Shown here in pieces: positions 1 through 7,970 of a stretch of 35,204 bases of DNA. The stretch's first letter is position 1, and every line of letters starts with the position of its first letter. Origin of the DNA: an uncultured Spiribacter sp. Lineage in GTDB: Bacteria > Pseudomonadota > Gammaproteobacteria > Nitrococcales > Nitrococcaceae. The position numbers and the translations under genes were made by a program. A model generated the notes under the pieces. It was not told the DNA's origin, did no database searches, and was given only the letters and a program-made list of their open reading frames with translations. Where the stretch lies: NCBI GenBank assembly GCA_913056145.1, contig CAJXMI010000013.1:1-35204 (forward strand), in the 5' to 3' direction.

Positions 1-231
1 AATCTCGTGGGCCGGAAGACGGGTGATGTCTTCGCCATCCAGCAGGATGCGCCCGGTCTGCGCCCGCACGATGCCCGAGATGCTCTTGAGTGTCGTGGTC
101 TTGCCGGCACCGTTGCTGCCCAGCACGGCGATGATCTGGCCGGGCGCCACCTCGAGGTTGATGCCCCGCAGCGCCTGGATCTTGCCGTAGAAGGACTCGA
201 CCTGCTCCACACGAAGGACTGGCTCAGTCAC
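1..231 (-). CDS. livF: Branched-chain-type ABC transporter ATPase, LivF-like (partial)
   Basis: This is the N-terminal part of the second ATPase of a Liv-type (HAAT) ABC importer; the rest lies beyond the left edge. Translation from a GTG at 231 gives VTEPVLRVEQVESFYGK, then a Walker A motif GSNGAGKTT and a segment ending near TRLPAHEI, which is typical of LivF. The GTG overlaps the livG stop in a four-base GTGA, so the two genes are probably translationally coupled. The ATPase acts on the cytoplasmic face with LivG to power the LivH/LivM channel. The hydroxyproline genes in the same strand run suggest the cargo is hydroxyproline or a related imino acid rather than leucine; that is inference. 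Confidence 0.93.
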   Translation of the reverse strand, partial: MTEPVLRVEQVESFYGKIQALRGINLEVAPGQIIAVLGSNGAGKTTTLKSISGIVRAQTGRILLDGEDITRLPAHEI

Positions 232-1004
232 AGGACCATCTCCTCGTCTTCCTGCCCCAGATAGGCCTCGATCACCTTGGGGTTGTTCTTGACGGCTTCA
301 GCAGTGCCCTTGGCGATGATGCGGCCGTAGTCGAGCACATGAATATGCTCGGAGACCTGCATGACAAGGCCCATGTCATGCTCGATCAGCAAAACCGCGA
401 CATCCCGCTCGTCACGGATCCGCCGAATCAGCTCGATCAGCGCCGCCTTCTCGGTCCCGTTCAGGCCGGCCGCCGGCTCATCCAGCAGAATGAGCCTTGG
501 CTGGGTGGCCAGCGCCCGGGCGATCTCGACCAGCCGCTGATAGCCATAGGCCAGGTTGGTGGCCAGCCGGTCGGCGTATTGATCGATGCCCACAAAGCGC
601 ATGCACTCATGCGCCACCTCGGCAATGTAGCGCTCCTCGGCACGCTGGCCCGGCGTGCGCAGGACCGCTCCGAAGGCCCCGGCCTTCGTGCGGCAGTGCA
701 TGCCGGCCATGACGTTTTCCATCACCGACATCTCGCGAAAGAGGCGCACGTTCTGAAAGGTCCGCGCGACGCCCATCTGGGTGACCTTGTGCGGCTTGCG
801 GCGCAGGATCCGCTCGCCATTGAAGTCGATGCGCCCCTCCTGCGGGCGATAGAAGCCGGTAATGGAATTGAATAGCGAGGTCTTGCCAGCGCCGTTGGGG
901 CCGATGAGGCTGGCAAGCGAGCCCGCCTCGACACCAAAATCCACCTTGTCGAGCACGGTGTTGCCCGCAAAGCGCAAAGAGACCTGTTCCAGTTCGAGCA
1001 GCAT
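228..1004 (-). CDS. livG: Branched-chain-type ABC transporter ATPase, LivG-like
   Basis: Cytoplasmic ATPase subunit of the Liv-type importer, 258 residues, the usual LivG length. Visible motifs are Walker A GPNGAGKTS, the LivG-type degenerate signature around LAYGYQRLVEIARAL, Walker B LILLDEPAAGLN and the H-loop LLIEHDMG. A GTG at 1013 is also open, but the ribosome site CGGAGGA sits one base from it and about ten bases from the ATG at 1004, so the ATG is preferred. It follows livM closely and overlaps livF by four bases, in the order binding protein, H, M, G, F. The family is clear; the substrate is inferred from neighbours. Confidence 0.95.
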   Translation of the reverse strand: MLLELEQVSLRFAGNTVLDKVDFGVEAGSLASLIGPNGAGKTSLFNSITGFYRPQEGRIDFNGERILRRKPHKVTQMGVARTFQNVRLFREMSVMENVMAGMHCRTKAGAFGAVLRTPGQRAEERYIAEVAHECMRFVGIDQYADRLATNLAYGYQRLVEIARALATQPRLILLDEPAAGLNGTEKAALIELIRRIRDERDVAVLLIEHDMGLVMQVSEHIHVLDYGRIIAKGTAEAVKNNPKVIEAYLGQEDEEMVL

Positions 1005-1022
1005 AGTGTTCACTCCTCCGGC

Positions 1023-1994
1023 CTAGTGGCGCCGTTCCGGCCAGATGCCACTGGGGCGCATGAGCATGATGAGCAGCATGATCACCGCAAAAAGGAGCAG
1101 GCGCAGCTCGCCCAGCTCGCGCAGCAGCTCCGGGCCCAGGATGATGATGAAGGCCCCCAGGATCACGCCGTGGATCTTGCCCATGCCGCCCAGGATGACC
1201 GCCATCAAAATCAGCACCGACTGCTCAAAGCTGAAGCTCTCGGGCGAGATCGCGCCAAGGTTGACCGAAAAGAAAATGCCACCGATGGCCCCGAACACCG
1301 ACCCGGTCACGTACGCGGCGAGCTTGACCCGCACGCGGTTGATGCCCATCGCCTCGGCGGCATCCTCATCGTGGCGCACATAAAGCCACGCCCGCCCAAG
1401 CCGCGAGTGATAGAGGCGGTGACTGGCAATGACTGCCAGGACGGCCAGCAGCAAAAAGACGTAGTAGAAATCGACGTAGCTGTTGATGACATAGCCAAAG
1501 AGGTTGGGCTCGGGGATGTTGGAAAGCCCGCTTGCCCGCCCGGTGATCTCGAGGTTGCGGGCGCCAAAGCGCACGATCTCGCCAAACCCCAGCGTCACGA
1601 TGGCCAGATAGTCGCTGCGCAATCGCAGCGTTGGCCCGCCGATGATCACCCCGGCCATGCAGGCCGCGATCAGCGCGGGTGGAATGGCCAGCCAGAAGTT
1701 CCAGTCGAACTGCACGGTCAGGATGCCGATGCTGTAGGCCCCCACCGCAAAAAACGCCGCATAGCCCAGATCAAGCAGGCCGGCGTAGCCGACCACGATG
1801 TTCAGGCCCAGCGCCAGCACCACATAGAGCAGTGCATTGGTCATGATGGTGGTGGTGTAGCGGCCCATGAACAGCGGCATGATCGCCAGGACCAGCACGA
1901 TCCCCACCAGCAACAGCATCTGGCGCCGGGGGCTGTCGAAATAAGCATACAGGCGGTCGATCAGGTTGGACGGTCTGTCTGTTGAGGTCGTCAT
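1023..1994 (-). CDS. livM: Branched-chain-type ABC transporter permease, LivM-like
   Basis: Inner-membrane permease of 323 residues. After a short cytoplasmic N-terminus it has many hydrophobic segments (for example LLLVGIVLVLAIMPLFM and ALLYVVLALGLNIVVGYAGLLDLG), the latter being the characteristic LivM signature. The EAA-like cytoplasmic loop is seen in AEAMGINRVRVKLAAYVTGSVFGAIGG. The frame stays open upstream to 2090, but that would overlap livH by about 90 bases, while the ATG at 1994 begins two bases after the livH stop, so 1994 is chosen. LivM pairs with LivH to form the translocation path. Confidence 0.95.
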   Translation of the reverse strand: MTTSTDRPSNLIDRLYAYFDSPRRQMLLLVGIVLVLAIMPLFMGRYTTTIMTNALLYVVLALGLNIVVGYAGLLDLGYAAFFAVGAYSIGILTVQFDWNFWLAIPPALIAACMAGVIIGGPTLRLRSDYLAIVTLGFGEIVRFGARNLEITGRASGLSNIPEPNLFGYVINSYVDFYYVFLLLAVLAVIASHRLYHSRLGRAWLYVRHDEDAAEAMGINRVRVKLAAYVTGSVFGAIGGIFFSVNLGAISPESFSFEQSVLILMAVILGGMGKIHGVILGAFIIILGPELLRELGELRLLLFAVIMLLIMLMRPSGIWPERRH

Positions 1995-1996
1995 TG

Positions 1997-2911
1997 CTAC
2001 ATGCGCTCCACTTCCGACTTGCCCAGCAGACCGGTCGGCTTGAATACCAGCACCAGGATCAGAATGGCGAAGGTAAAGACATCCTTCCATTCACTGCCAA
2101 TGAACGGGATCTGGGTGCCGAACGACTCGAGCAGCCCCAGAATAAGCCCGCCCAGCATGGCACCGGTGATGCTGCCAATGCCGCCGATCACTGCAGCCGT
2201 AAAGGCCTTCAGCCCGATCAGAAAGCCCATGAAATACCAGATGCTGCCGTAATAGGCACCGGCCATGGTGCCGGCCGCCGCTGCCAGGCCCGAGCCGATC
2301 AGAAAGGTAATGGCCACCACCCGATTGACGTTGATGCCAAGTAACCGACACATGTCCTTGTCGATCGACACCGCGCGCATCGCCCGGCCGTACATGGTGC
2401 GGCTCACGAAAAACTCGAGCGCAATCATGAGGACCGCGGCAGTTGCCACCAGCACAATCGCCTGATGACTGATGAACAGCCGCCCGAACTCGAAGCCGCC
2501 AAACCCCAGGTCGGTCCGGAAGGCCTTGTAGGAGCCCTCGGTCAGGCTGAGTGCGCCGTTCTGGAGGACCAGCGAGACCGCCAGCGCCGTAATCAGGATG
2601 GAGAGCCGCGGGGCCGAGAGCATGGGCTGGTAGGCAACCCGTTGAATGACTACGCCCAGAAAACCCACCGCAATCATTGAGATCAGCACGGCGATGGCAA
2701 GCCCGGTCCAACCGGCACCGACGACGCCCGAGACCAGCGACAGTGCGCCGAACCCCACAAAGGCGCCGACCATGTAGACATCACCATGGGCGAAGTTGAG
2801 CAGTTTGATCACACCAAAGATCATGGTGTAACCAAGCGCGATGAGCGCGTAGAACGACCCTAGCACCAGGCCGTTCACGATGGCCTGGAGGAAGGTTTCC
2901 AAGGCTGGCAT
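1997..2911 (-). CDS. livH: Branched-chain-type ABC transporter permease, LivH-like
   Basis: Inner-membrane permease of 304 residues beginning MPALETFLQAIVNGLVLGS, the standard LivH N-terminus; the motif YALIALGYTMIFGVIKLLNFAHGD is nearly diagnostic, and a conserved GLKAFTAAVIGGIGSITGA block appears near the C-terminus. An upstream in-frame start exists at 2974 but adds a non-family extension; the ATG at 2911 has a G-rich ribosome site a few bases before it. It lies 75 bases after the binding-protein gene and two bases before livM, so it belongs to the same transcription unit. Confidence 0.95.
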   Translation of the reverse strand: MPALETFLQAIVNGLVLGSFYALIALGYTMIFGVIKLLNFAHGDVYMVGAFVGFGALSLVSGVVGAGWTGLAIAVLISMIAVGFLGVVIQRVAYQPMLSAPRLSILITALAVSLVLQNGALSLTEGSYKAFRTDLGFGGFEFGRLFISHQAIVLVATAAVLMIALEFFVSRTMYGRAMRAVSIDKDMCRLLGINVNRVVAITFLIGSGLAAAAGTMAGAYYGSIWYFMGFLIGLKAFTAAVIGGIGSITGAMLGGLILGLLESFGTQIPFIGSEWKDVFTFAILILVLVFKPTGLLGKSEVERM

Positions 2912-2986
2912 GCCGAGCCCCCCGTTACCGGCGTTTAACCTGGCCGGTGCCGACGTGCACACGCACGCCGACACCGGCTCTCGGCA

Positions 2987-4108
2987 TTACTGGTTGTCGT
3001 AATAGCTCCAGGCGCCGTCCTCACCCTCGAGGATGATGAAGTTGCTGCGCGCCAGGGTATTCTCGTCGGTGAATCTGATCGGGCCGGTGAGCCACGACTC
3101 GCCATCCGCCGTTGCCAGGGCATCGACAACAGCTGCCGAATCGGTGGTACCCGCCTTTTCCATCGCCCAGGCCAGCAGCTTCATGCCGTCATAGTTGAGC
3201 GGAGCATAGGGGCCCGGATCCTGACCGTACTCGGCCTGGTAGTCTTCGATGAAGTCGGCCGCAGCCGGCAGGAAGTCGGCGGTCGGGTTCGAGAAGGCAA
3301 ACACGCCCTCAGCGGCGCCACCCGCGATCTCGAAGAGCTGCGGCGAGTTCGAGCCGTCACCCACGGCAATCGTGCCGCGATAGCCACCCTGGCGGAGCTG
3401 ACGGATCAGCAGGCCACCATCGGCGTAGTACGCCGTCCAGAACACCGCATCGGCATCGCTCGAGCGCACATTGCTGACCACGGCCGAGAAGTCCTGCTCA
3501 CCCTTGTTCACGGTCTCGCGCCGCACGACCTCGTTGCCCATCGACTCCCAGCGCTCGGCGGTAAGGTCGGCCAGGTCCTGCGAGTAGGAATCACCCTGAT
3601 CGATGATGACCAGCCGCTCGACCCCCTGGGCCTCGAAGAAATCGGCCGCCTTCTTCGACTGATCAGCACCGGTTGAGTTGATCATGAAGGCATTACCGGG
3701 GTTGGCCGGAATGAGCTGGGTGGAATTGGACGCCGTGATCACAAACGGCAGGCCCTCATCCCCGTAGGTCTTGAGCGTCGGCATGGTGGCACCGGAGCAG
3801 TAGCCGCCAACGATACCCAGCACATCACGCGAGACCAGGTTGCTTGCCGCATTGACCGACTGCTGCGGGTCGCAGGCCGAATCGCCGTTGATGAGTCGCA
3901 GCTCGCGGCCGAGCACGCCGCCCTCGGCATTGATCTCTTCAGCGGCCAGCTCGGCGGCGTTGAACATATCCTGGCCGTAGGTCGCTTCCGATCCGGTTGT
4001 CGGGACCTGAATGCCGATCAGGATTTCATGGTCGTCGGCCTGTGCCGTACCGGCGAGGCCAATGCCCAGCGCGGCCGCGGTGGCCAGGGTAGTCATTCTG
4101 ATAGTCAT
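2987..4108 (-). CDS. Periplasmic amino-acid/imino-acid-binding protein, LivK-type
   Basis: Solute-binding protein of 373 residues (type I periplasmic fold, Peripla_BP_6 type). It starts with a signal peptide MTIRMTTLATAAALGIGLAG with a likely cleavage after AQA, then the mature protein DDHEILIGIQVPTTGSEA. The start at 4108 is supported by GGGAGG nine bases upstream; longer in-frame starts would hide the signal peptide. It delivers substrate to the LivHMGF complex. It lies 71 bases downstream of the hydroxyproline dehydratase gene, and a TTGTATA motif shared with the island's divergent promoter region sits just upstream. Hydroxyproline or a related imino acid is therefore the likely ligand; the sequence itself only shows the family. 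Confidence 0.92.
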   Translation of the reverse strand: MTIRMTTLATAAALGIGLAGTAQADDHEILIGIQVPTTGSEATYGQDMFNAAELAAEEINAEGGVLGRELRLINGDSACDPQQSVNAASNLVSRDVLGIVGGYCSGATMPTLKTYGDEGLPFVITASNSTQLIPANPGNAFMINSTGADQSKKAADFFEAQGVERLVIIDQGDSYSQDLADLTAERWESMGNEVVRRETVNKGEQDFSAVVSNVRSSDADAVFWTAYYADGGLLIRQLRQGGYRGTIAVGDGSNSPQLFEIAGGAAEGVFAFSNPTADFLPAAADFIEDYQAEYGQDPGPYAPLNYDGMKLLAWAMEKAGTTDSAAVVDALATADGESWLTGPIRFTDENTLARSNFIILEGEDGAWSYYDNQ

Positions 4109-4125
4109 CACGATTCGCCTCCCAG

Positions 4126-4135
4126 ATTGTATAAA
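4126..4135 (-). promoter_or_regulatory. Putative GntR operator before the binding-protein gene
   Basis: Reading the minus strand, TTTATACAAT lies four bases before the GGGAGG ribosome site of the binding-protein gene. The identical ten bases occur at 6011-6020 in the divergent promoter region of the same island. Its closeness to the start codon leaves little room for a promoter using it as a -10 element, so it is more likely a repressor site or internal control point. The assignment to the neighbouring GntR/FCD protein is inference. Confidence 0.5.
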
Positions 4136-4179
4136 CTTTGACAGGTGTAGACGATCCTGCCGTCGGGCGCAAGAAGACG

Positions 4180-5286
4180 CTACGTTGCAGTGCGCCATAC
4201 GGGGGCGCCCAGCACCCCGTAATCCAGTGTCACTCCCAGCCCCGGAGCATCCGGCGCAACCAGTCGGCCATTCTCGCGGCGCGGGGCGCCGGGCGCGAAT
4301 GCCGTTGTGACATAACTGTTGAAATCGGTTACCGAAAATCGCATCGGCTCGGGCGTTGAGTGCGCCAGATGCGCGATCGCGGCGGTGGCCACATCGCCGC
4401 CCCAGGTGTCTTCAAGCGTCATCGCGATGCCCGCCTCCACGCACACATCACGCATACGATGCGCGCGGGTGAGCCCGCCGACCTTGGCGATCTTTATATT
4501 CACCACATCCATGGCACTGTCGGCCAACCCCTGGAGCAGGGGCGCCATGCCGTCCATTGACTCATCGAGCACAAACGGCCGTGCGGTGGAGCGGCGCACC
4601 TGCAGACACCCGGCATACTCCGCACAGGGCTGCTCGATGTAGACATCCCGATCGCTGACGGCGGCCGCCACACGCATCGCGGCATGGCGCGTCCAGCCGG
4701 TGTTGGCATCCGCCACCAGCACATCACCCGGGCGCATGACATCGGCGCAGGCGTGAATACGCTCGATATCGGTATCCGGGTCACCCCCCACCTTGAGCTG
4801 AAAGCGGCTATAGCCCTCCGACTGATACTCCCGACAACGCGCCGCCATTGCCTCCGGGCTTTCCTGCGAGATGGCCCGGTAGAGGACGATATCCTTGCCA
4901 TAGCGACCGCCAAGCAGATCGCAGACGGGCAGCCCCGCCACCTTGCCCAGGATGTCCCAGCAGGCCACATCGAGGGGCGATTTCACGTAGTTGTGGCCGC
5001 GCATGGCCGCGTCCATGAAGTAGCTGACCTGCATGGGCCGGGCCGGATCCAGGCCCAGTAACCGGGGCGCCAGCTCACGAATACCGGTGCGCGCACCCTC
5101 GGCAAAGGCCGGCAGATAGGCGGGCCCCAGCGGGCAGACCTCACCGACGCCGGTTATGCCGGCGTCGGTTTCGATCTCGACCACGGTGCTGTCGAATACG
5201 TCCACACTGTTGCCGCCCGACCAGGCATAGCGGCCCTCCTGCAGGGGCAGGTCGATCTGATAGACGTTAATGGCGGTGATTTTCAT
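4180..5286 (-). CDS. cis-3-hydroxy-L-proline dehydratase (enolase superfamily)
   Basis: Mandelate racemase/muconate lactonizing subgroup of the enolase superfamily, 368 residues, usual length. Likely reaction: cis-3-hydroxy-L-proline loses water to give pyrroline-2-carboxylate. Candidate acid/base lysines are K165 (FQLKVGG) and K265 (VVNIKIAK); metal ligands are D193 (VADAN), E218 (YIEQPC) and D241 (VLDES). Stretches such as [23 protein letters not shown] and TDFNSY agree with my recollection of the characterised cis-3-hydroxyproline dehydratase. The related hydroxyproline-betaine 2-epimerase (HpbD) is the main alternative. The ATG overlaps the regulator's stop in ATGA. The product would be reduced by the reductase at 7971-8900. 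Confidence 0.8.
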   Translation of the reverse strand: MKITAINVYQIDLPLQEGRYAWSGGNSVDVFDSTVVEIETDAGITGVGEVCPLGPAYLPAFAEGARTGIRELAPRLLGLDPARPMQVSYFMDAAMRGHNYVKSPLDVACWDILGKVAGLPVCDLLGGRYGKDIVLYRAISQESPEAMAARCREYQSEGYSRFQLKVGGDPDTDIERIHACADVMRPGDVLVADANTGWTRHAAMRVAAAVSDRDVYIEQPCAEYAGCLQVRRSTARPFVLDESMDGMAPLLQGLADSAMDVVNIKIAKVGGLTRAHRMRDVCVEAGIAMTLEDTWGGDVATAAIAHLAHSTPEPMRFSVTDFNSYVTTAFAPGAPRRENGRLVAPDAPGLGVTLDYGVLGAPVWRTAT

Positions 5287-5978
5287 GCATGTTCTCCGGG
5301 GCCGCCGCGGCGAGCGGCAAGGAAGTCAACAAGATCGTCGCGCGCGGCCAGTATGTGCTCGTTGAGCAGCCGGCTGGCCTCGGGATAATCGCGCTCCTCG
5401 CACAGCGCAATAAGCCGGGCGTGCTCCTCGCGGGCACGACTGCTGGTGTGATCGGAGAGGTTGAGCTGCAGGCGCAGATAGCGGTCGGCATTGCGATGCA
5501 GTTTGCGCAGAATGTCCATGCTGCGGCTGCGCCGCGCCGGGGCGTAGAGCGTGGAATGCAGCTCCCAGTTGAACATCCCCCAGGTCGCCTGGCCGTTGGA
5601 GGCCCGCAGCGAGGCGTCAAAACGCTCCAGGACGTCACGGGCCGCCGAGATCACGGCCGAGGTAATATGTGGCAGCGCGCGCTGCAGCAGATCAACCTCG
5701 ATCAGGGCGCGCAGATCAAAGATCTCGCGAATCTCTTCAAGCGAGAGCACGCTGACCGCATAGCCCTTGTGTGCGGTCTGGGTGACCAGGCCCTCGCCCT
5801 CAAGCTGCAGCAGCGCCTCGCGCAGCGGTATGCGACTCACGCCAAACTGCGCCGCCAGCATATCCTGGCGCAGCGCCACGCCTTCGGGGAAATCGAGATT
5901 GAGGATGCGCTCGCGCAGCTCATGCACCAGCATGCCTGCTACCGTTTGCCGCGCTGCTCCCTCCGCGCCTGTCCGCAT
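5283..5978 (-). CDS. GntR-family regulator with FCD domain
   Basis: Transcription factor of 231 residues. The N-terminal winged helix (about residues 15-80) carries the GntR signature [22 protein letters not shown], and the C-terminal FCD domain (about 85-220) has its conserved helices with [11 protein letters not shown] and [14 protein letters not shown], likely sensing a carboxylate effector. The ATG at 5978 faces the divergent deaminase gene across 89 bases. It overlaps the dehydratase start by four bases, so it is co-transcribed with the minus-strand genes. It most likely controls both arms of the hydroxyproline island by binding the TTGTATA motifs; the effector is unknown but probably a hydroxyproline or a pathway intermediate. 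Confidence 0.9.
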   Translation of the reverse strand: MRTGAEGAARQTVAGMLVHELRERILNLDFPEGVALRQDMLAAQFGVSRIPLREALLQLEGEGLVTQTAHKGYAVSVLSLEEIREIFDLRALIEVDLLQRALPHITSAVISAARDVLERFDASLRASNGQATWGMFNWELHSTLYAPARRSRSMDILRKLHRNADRYLRLQLNLSDHTSSRAREEHARLIALCEERDYPEASRLLNEHILAARDDLVDFLAARRGGPGEHA

Positions 5979-6010
5979 GGCGATTGACCGCTCCTGTGGC
6001 TGATGCTTAT

Positions 6011-6027
6011 TTTATACAATATACAAC
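6011..6027. promoter_or_regulatory. Tandem TTGTATA operator in the divergent hydroxyproline promoter region
   Basis: The 89-base gap between the GntR gene and the divergent deaminase gene holds an AT-rich patch. On the minus strand it reads as two back-to-back TTGTATA heptamers (6014-6020 and 6021-6027). It resembles the TTGTATAC-like sites known for FCD-type GntR proteins. It lies 33 bases before the GntR start and about 40 before the deaminase start, a good position for dual control. A -35-like TTGACC is at 5984-5989. The binding protein is inferred from position. Confidence 0.55.
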
Positions 6028-6067
6028 CACCGGGCGAAAGCATCGCCCAATCACCAGGAGCAAAACA

Positions 6068-6964
6068 ATGACACCCGACTGGCGTGGCATCTATCCAGCC
6101 GTTACCACCCAATTCAAAAGCGATCTCTCGCTTGATATCGACAACACGGGCCGCGTAGTCGAAAACCTGGTCAACGACGGCGTGCACGGCCTTGTCATGC
6201 TCGGCACCTGCGGCGAGAACACCTCGCTCAGTCCCAAGGAAAAGCTTGATGTGCTGCGCGCCGCGCGCGAGGCAAGCAATGGCCGCGTCCCGGTGGTGAG
6301 CGGTGTTGCCGAGTTCACTACCGCAACAGCCTGTCAGTTTGCGCGTGATGCCGAGGCCATCGGCATCGACGGGCTCATGATCCTGCCCGCGATGGTGTAC
6401 AAGGGCGACCGCCGCGAGGTCGTCGCTCATATCGATGCCGTTGCCCGGGCCTGCAGCCTGCCTTCGATGATCTACAACAACCCGGCCTCGTACGGCATCG
6501 ACATCGACCCCGAGACGCTGGTCGAGCTCTCGCGCACCCCCAACATCGTGGCCGTCAAGGAGTCCTCCGAGGACCCGCGCCGCATTACCGACCTGATCAA
6601 CCTGGACGCCGATGCGCTGGCCATCATGTCGGGCGTGGACGATGTGGCGCTCGAGTGCATGGTGGTGGGTGCCATCGGCTGGGTCTCGGGATTTGCCAAC
6701 GTCTATCCGCGCGAGAGCGTGGCGATTTATGATTGCCTGCAGGACGGCCGGATCGACCAGGCGGTCAAGATCTATCGCTGGATGATGGACTCGCTGCACA
6801 TGGACACCCACCCCAAGCTGGTACAGATGATCAAGCTCGCCGAGCAGATCGCCGGGCGCGGCAGCGAGACGGTGCGCCCGCCACGCCTGCCGCTCGAGGG
6901 CGAGGAGCGGGCCGCCTGCACCGCCATCATCGAAAAGGCGCTTGCCAACCGCCCGGCTGTCTAG
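6068..6964 (+). CDS. lhpC: Pyrroline-4-hydroxy-2-carboxylate deaminase (DapA/DHDPS family)
   Basis: Class I Schiff-base aldolase-family enzyme, 298 residues. It likely converts 1-pyrroline-4-hydroxy-2-carboxylate to 2-oxoglutarate semialdehyde plus ammonia. The Schiff-base lysine is K164 (NIVAVKES) and the partner tyrosine Y136 (MIYNNP); GTCGEN matches the family GTTGE loop. AGGAG at 6056-6060 fixes the ATG at 6068. It is first in a five-gene plus-strand operon and is followed after two bases by the epimerase gene. A true dihydrodipicolinate synthase is unlikely because every neighbour belongs to hydroxyproline breakdown. Confidence 0.87.
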   Translation: MTPDWRGIYPAVTTQFKSDLSLDIDNTGRVVENLVNDGVHGLVMLGTCGENTSLSPKEKLDVLRAAREASNGRVPVVSGVAEFTTATACQFARDAEAIGIDGLMILPAMVYKGDRREVVAHIDAVARACSLPSMIYNNPASYGIDIDPETLVELSRTPNIVAVKESSEDPRRITDLINLDADALAIMSGVDDVALECMVVGAIGWVSGFANVYPRESVAIYDCLQDGRIDQAVKIYRWMMDSLHMDTHPKLVQMIKLAEQIAGRGSETVRPPRLPLEGEERAACTAIIEKALANRPAV

Positions 6965-6966
6965 GC

Positions 6967-7968
6967 ATGGCGCGCCACACCTTCCTCTGCGTGGACGGCC
7001 ACACCTGCGGCAACCCGGTGCGGGTTGTAGCAGGCGGCGGCCCGCGACTCGCCGGGCGCAGCATGAGCGAGTACCGCCAGCACTTTCTGGCAGAGTACGA
7101 CTGGATCCGCCGCGGGCTCATGTTCGAGCCCCGCGGCCACGACATGATGTCGGGCTCGATCCTGTACGACCCGCTGCGCGACGACTGCGACCTTGGCATT
7201 CTCTTTATCGAGACCTCGGGGTGCCTGCCGATGTGCGGGCACGGCACCATCGGCACGGTCACAACGGCGCTCGAGGAAGGATTTGTCACCCCGCGTGAGG
7301 AAGGCCGGCTCAACCTTGACACCCCGGCAGGGCTGGTGGGGGTGACCTATCGGCGTGATGGCCGCTGGATTGAATCGGTTACGCTGCGCAATGTCCCCGC
7401 CTGGCTCGAGGCTACCGATGTGGCTGTCGATGTGCCGGGACTGGGTGAGCTGCGCTGCGACATCGCCTATGGCGGCAACTTCTACGCCATCTTCGAGCCG
7501 CAACCGGGGTTCGAGGGCCTCGATTCGCTGTCGGTGGACGACATTCTGCGGCTCTCGCCAGAAATAAGGCGACGCCTGAATGCCATCATCACTCCGCAGC
7601 ATCCGGACGACGCCACCATTCAGGGCGTGTCGCACGTGATGTGGACCGGGCCGGCGCATGCCGCCGAGGCGGATGCGCGCAACGCGGTGTTCTATGGCGA
7701 CCGCGCAATCGACCGCTCACCCTGCGGCACCGGCACCTCGGCGCGTATGGCGCAGCTCCATGGCCGCGGCCGTCTGACCGTGGGCGATCGGTTTGTCCAC
7801 GAGAGCATCATCGGCAGCCTCTTTACCGGCCGGGTGGCCGGCGAGGAGGTCATCGGCCCGCACCGCGGCATTCGCCCGGAGATTACCGGCTGGGCGCGGG
7901 TTACCGGCTACAACACGATCTTTATCGATGACCGCGATCCCTTTGCTCACGGCTTTTCGGTGACCTGA
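6967..7968 (+). CDS. lhpA: 4-hydroxyproline 2-epimerase (proline racemase family, Cys/Cys)
   Basis: Proline racemase-fold enzyme of 333 residues. It inverts C2 of trans-4-hydroxy-L-proline to give cis-4-hydroxy-D-proline. Both catalytic cysteines are present: C90 in LPMCGHGTIG and C253 in DRSPCGTGTS. The Cys/Cys pair is the mark of racemases and epimerases, in contrast to the Cys/Thr paralogue at 10494-11534. It starts two bases after the deaminase stop and ends two bases before the reductase start. The next pathway step, a D-hydroxyproline dehydrogenase or oxidase, is not encoded in the window. Confidence 0.9.
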   Translation: MARHTFLCVDGHTCGNPVRVVAGGGPRLAGRSMSEYRQHFLAEYDWIRRGLMFEPRGHDMMSGSILYDPLRDDCDLGILFIETSGCLPMCGHGTIGTVTTALEEGFVTPREEGRLNLDTPAGLVGVTYRRDGRWIESVTLRNVPAWLEATDVAVDVPGLGELRCDIAYGGNFYAIFEPQPGFEGLDSLSVDDILRLSPEIRRRLNAIITPQHPDDATIQGVSHVMWTGPAHAAEADARNAVFYGDRAIDRSPCGTGTSARMAQLHGRGRLTVGDRFVHESIIGSLFTGRVAGEEVIGPHRGIRPEITGWARVTGYNTIFIDDRDPFAHGFSVT

Positions 7969-7970
7969 GC

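Noticed and set aside
1026-1985. Long open frame opposite livM
   Set aside because: Composition is rich in H, D, Q and R, no domain is visible, and it mirrors a clear permease gene; a GC-rich shadow.
5939-6811. Long open frame opposite the deaminase gene
   Set aside because: No recognisable domain, and it would cover the GntR promoter region; the opposite strand encodes a clear DapA-family enzyme.
6068-6964. Dihydrodipicolinate synthase (lysine synthesis)
   Set aside because: Fold is the same, but every neighbour belongs to hydroxyproline breakdown.
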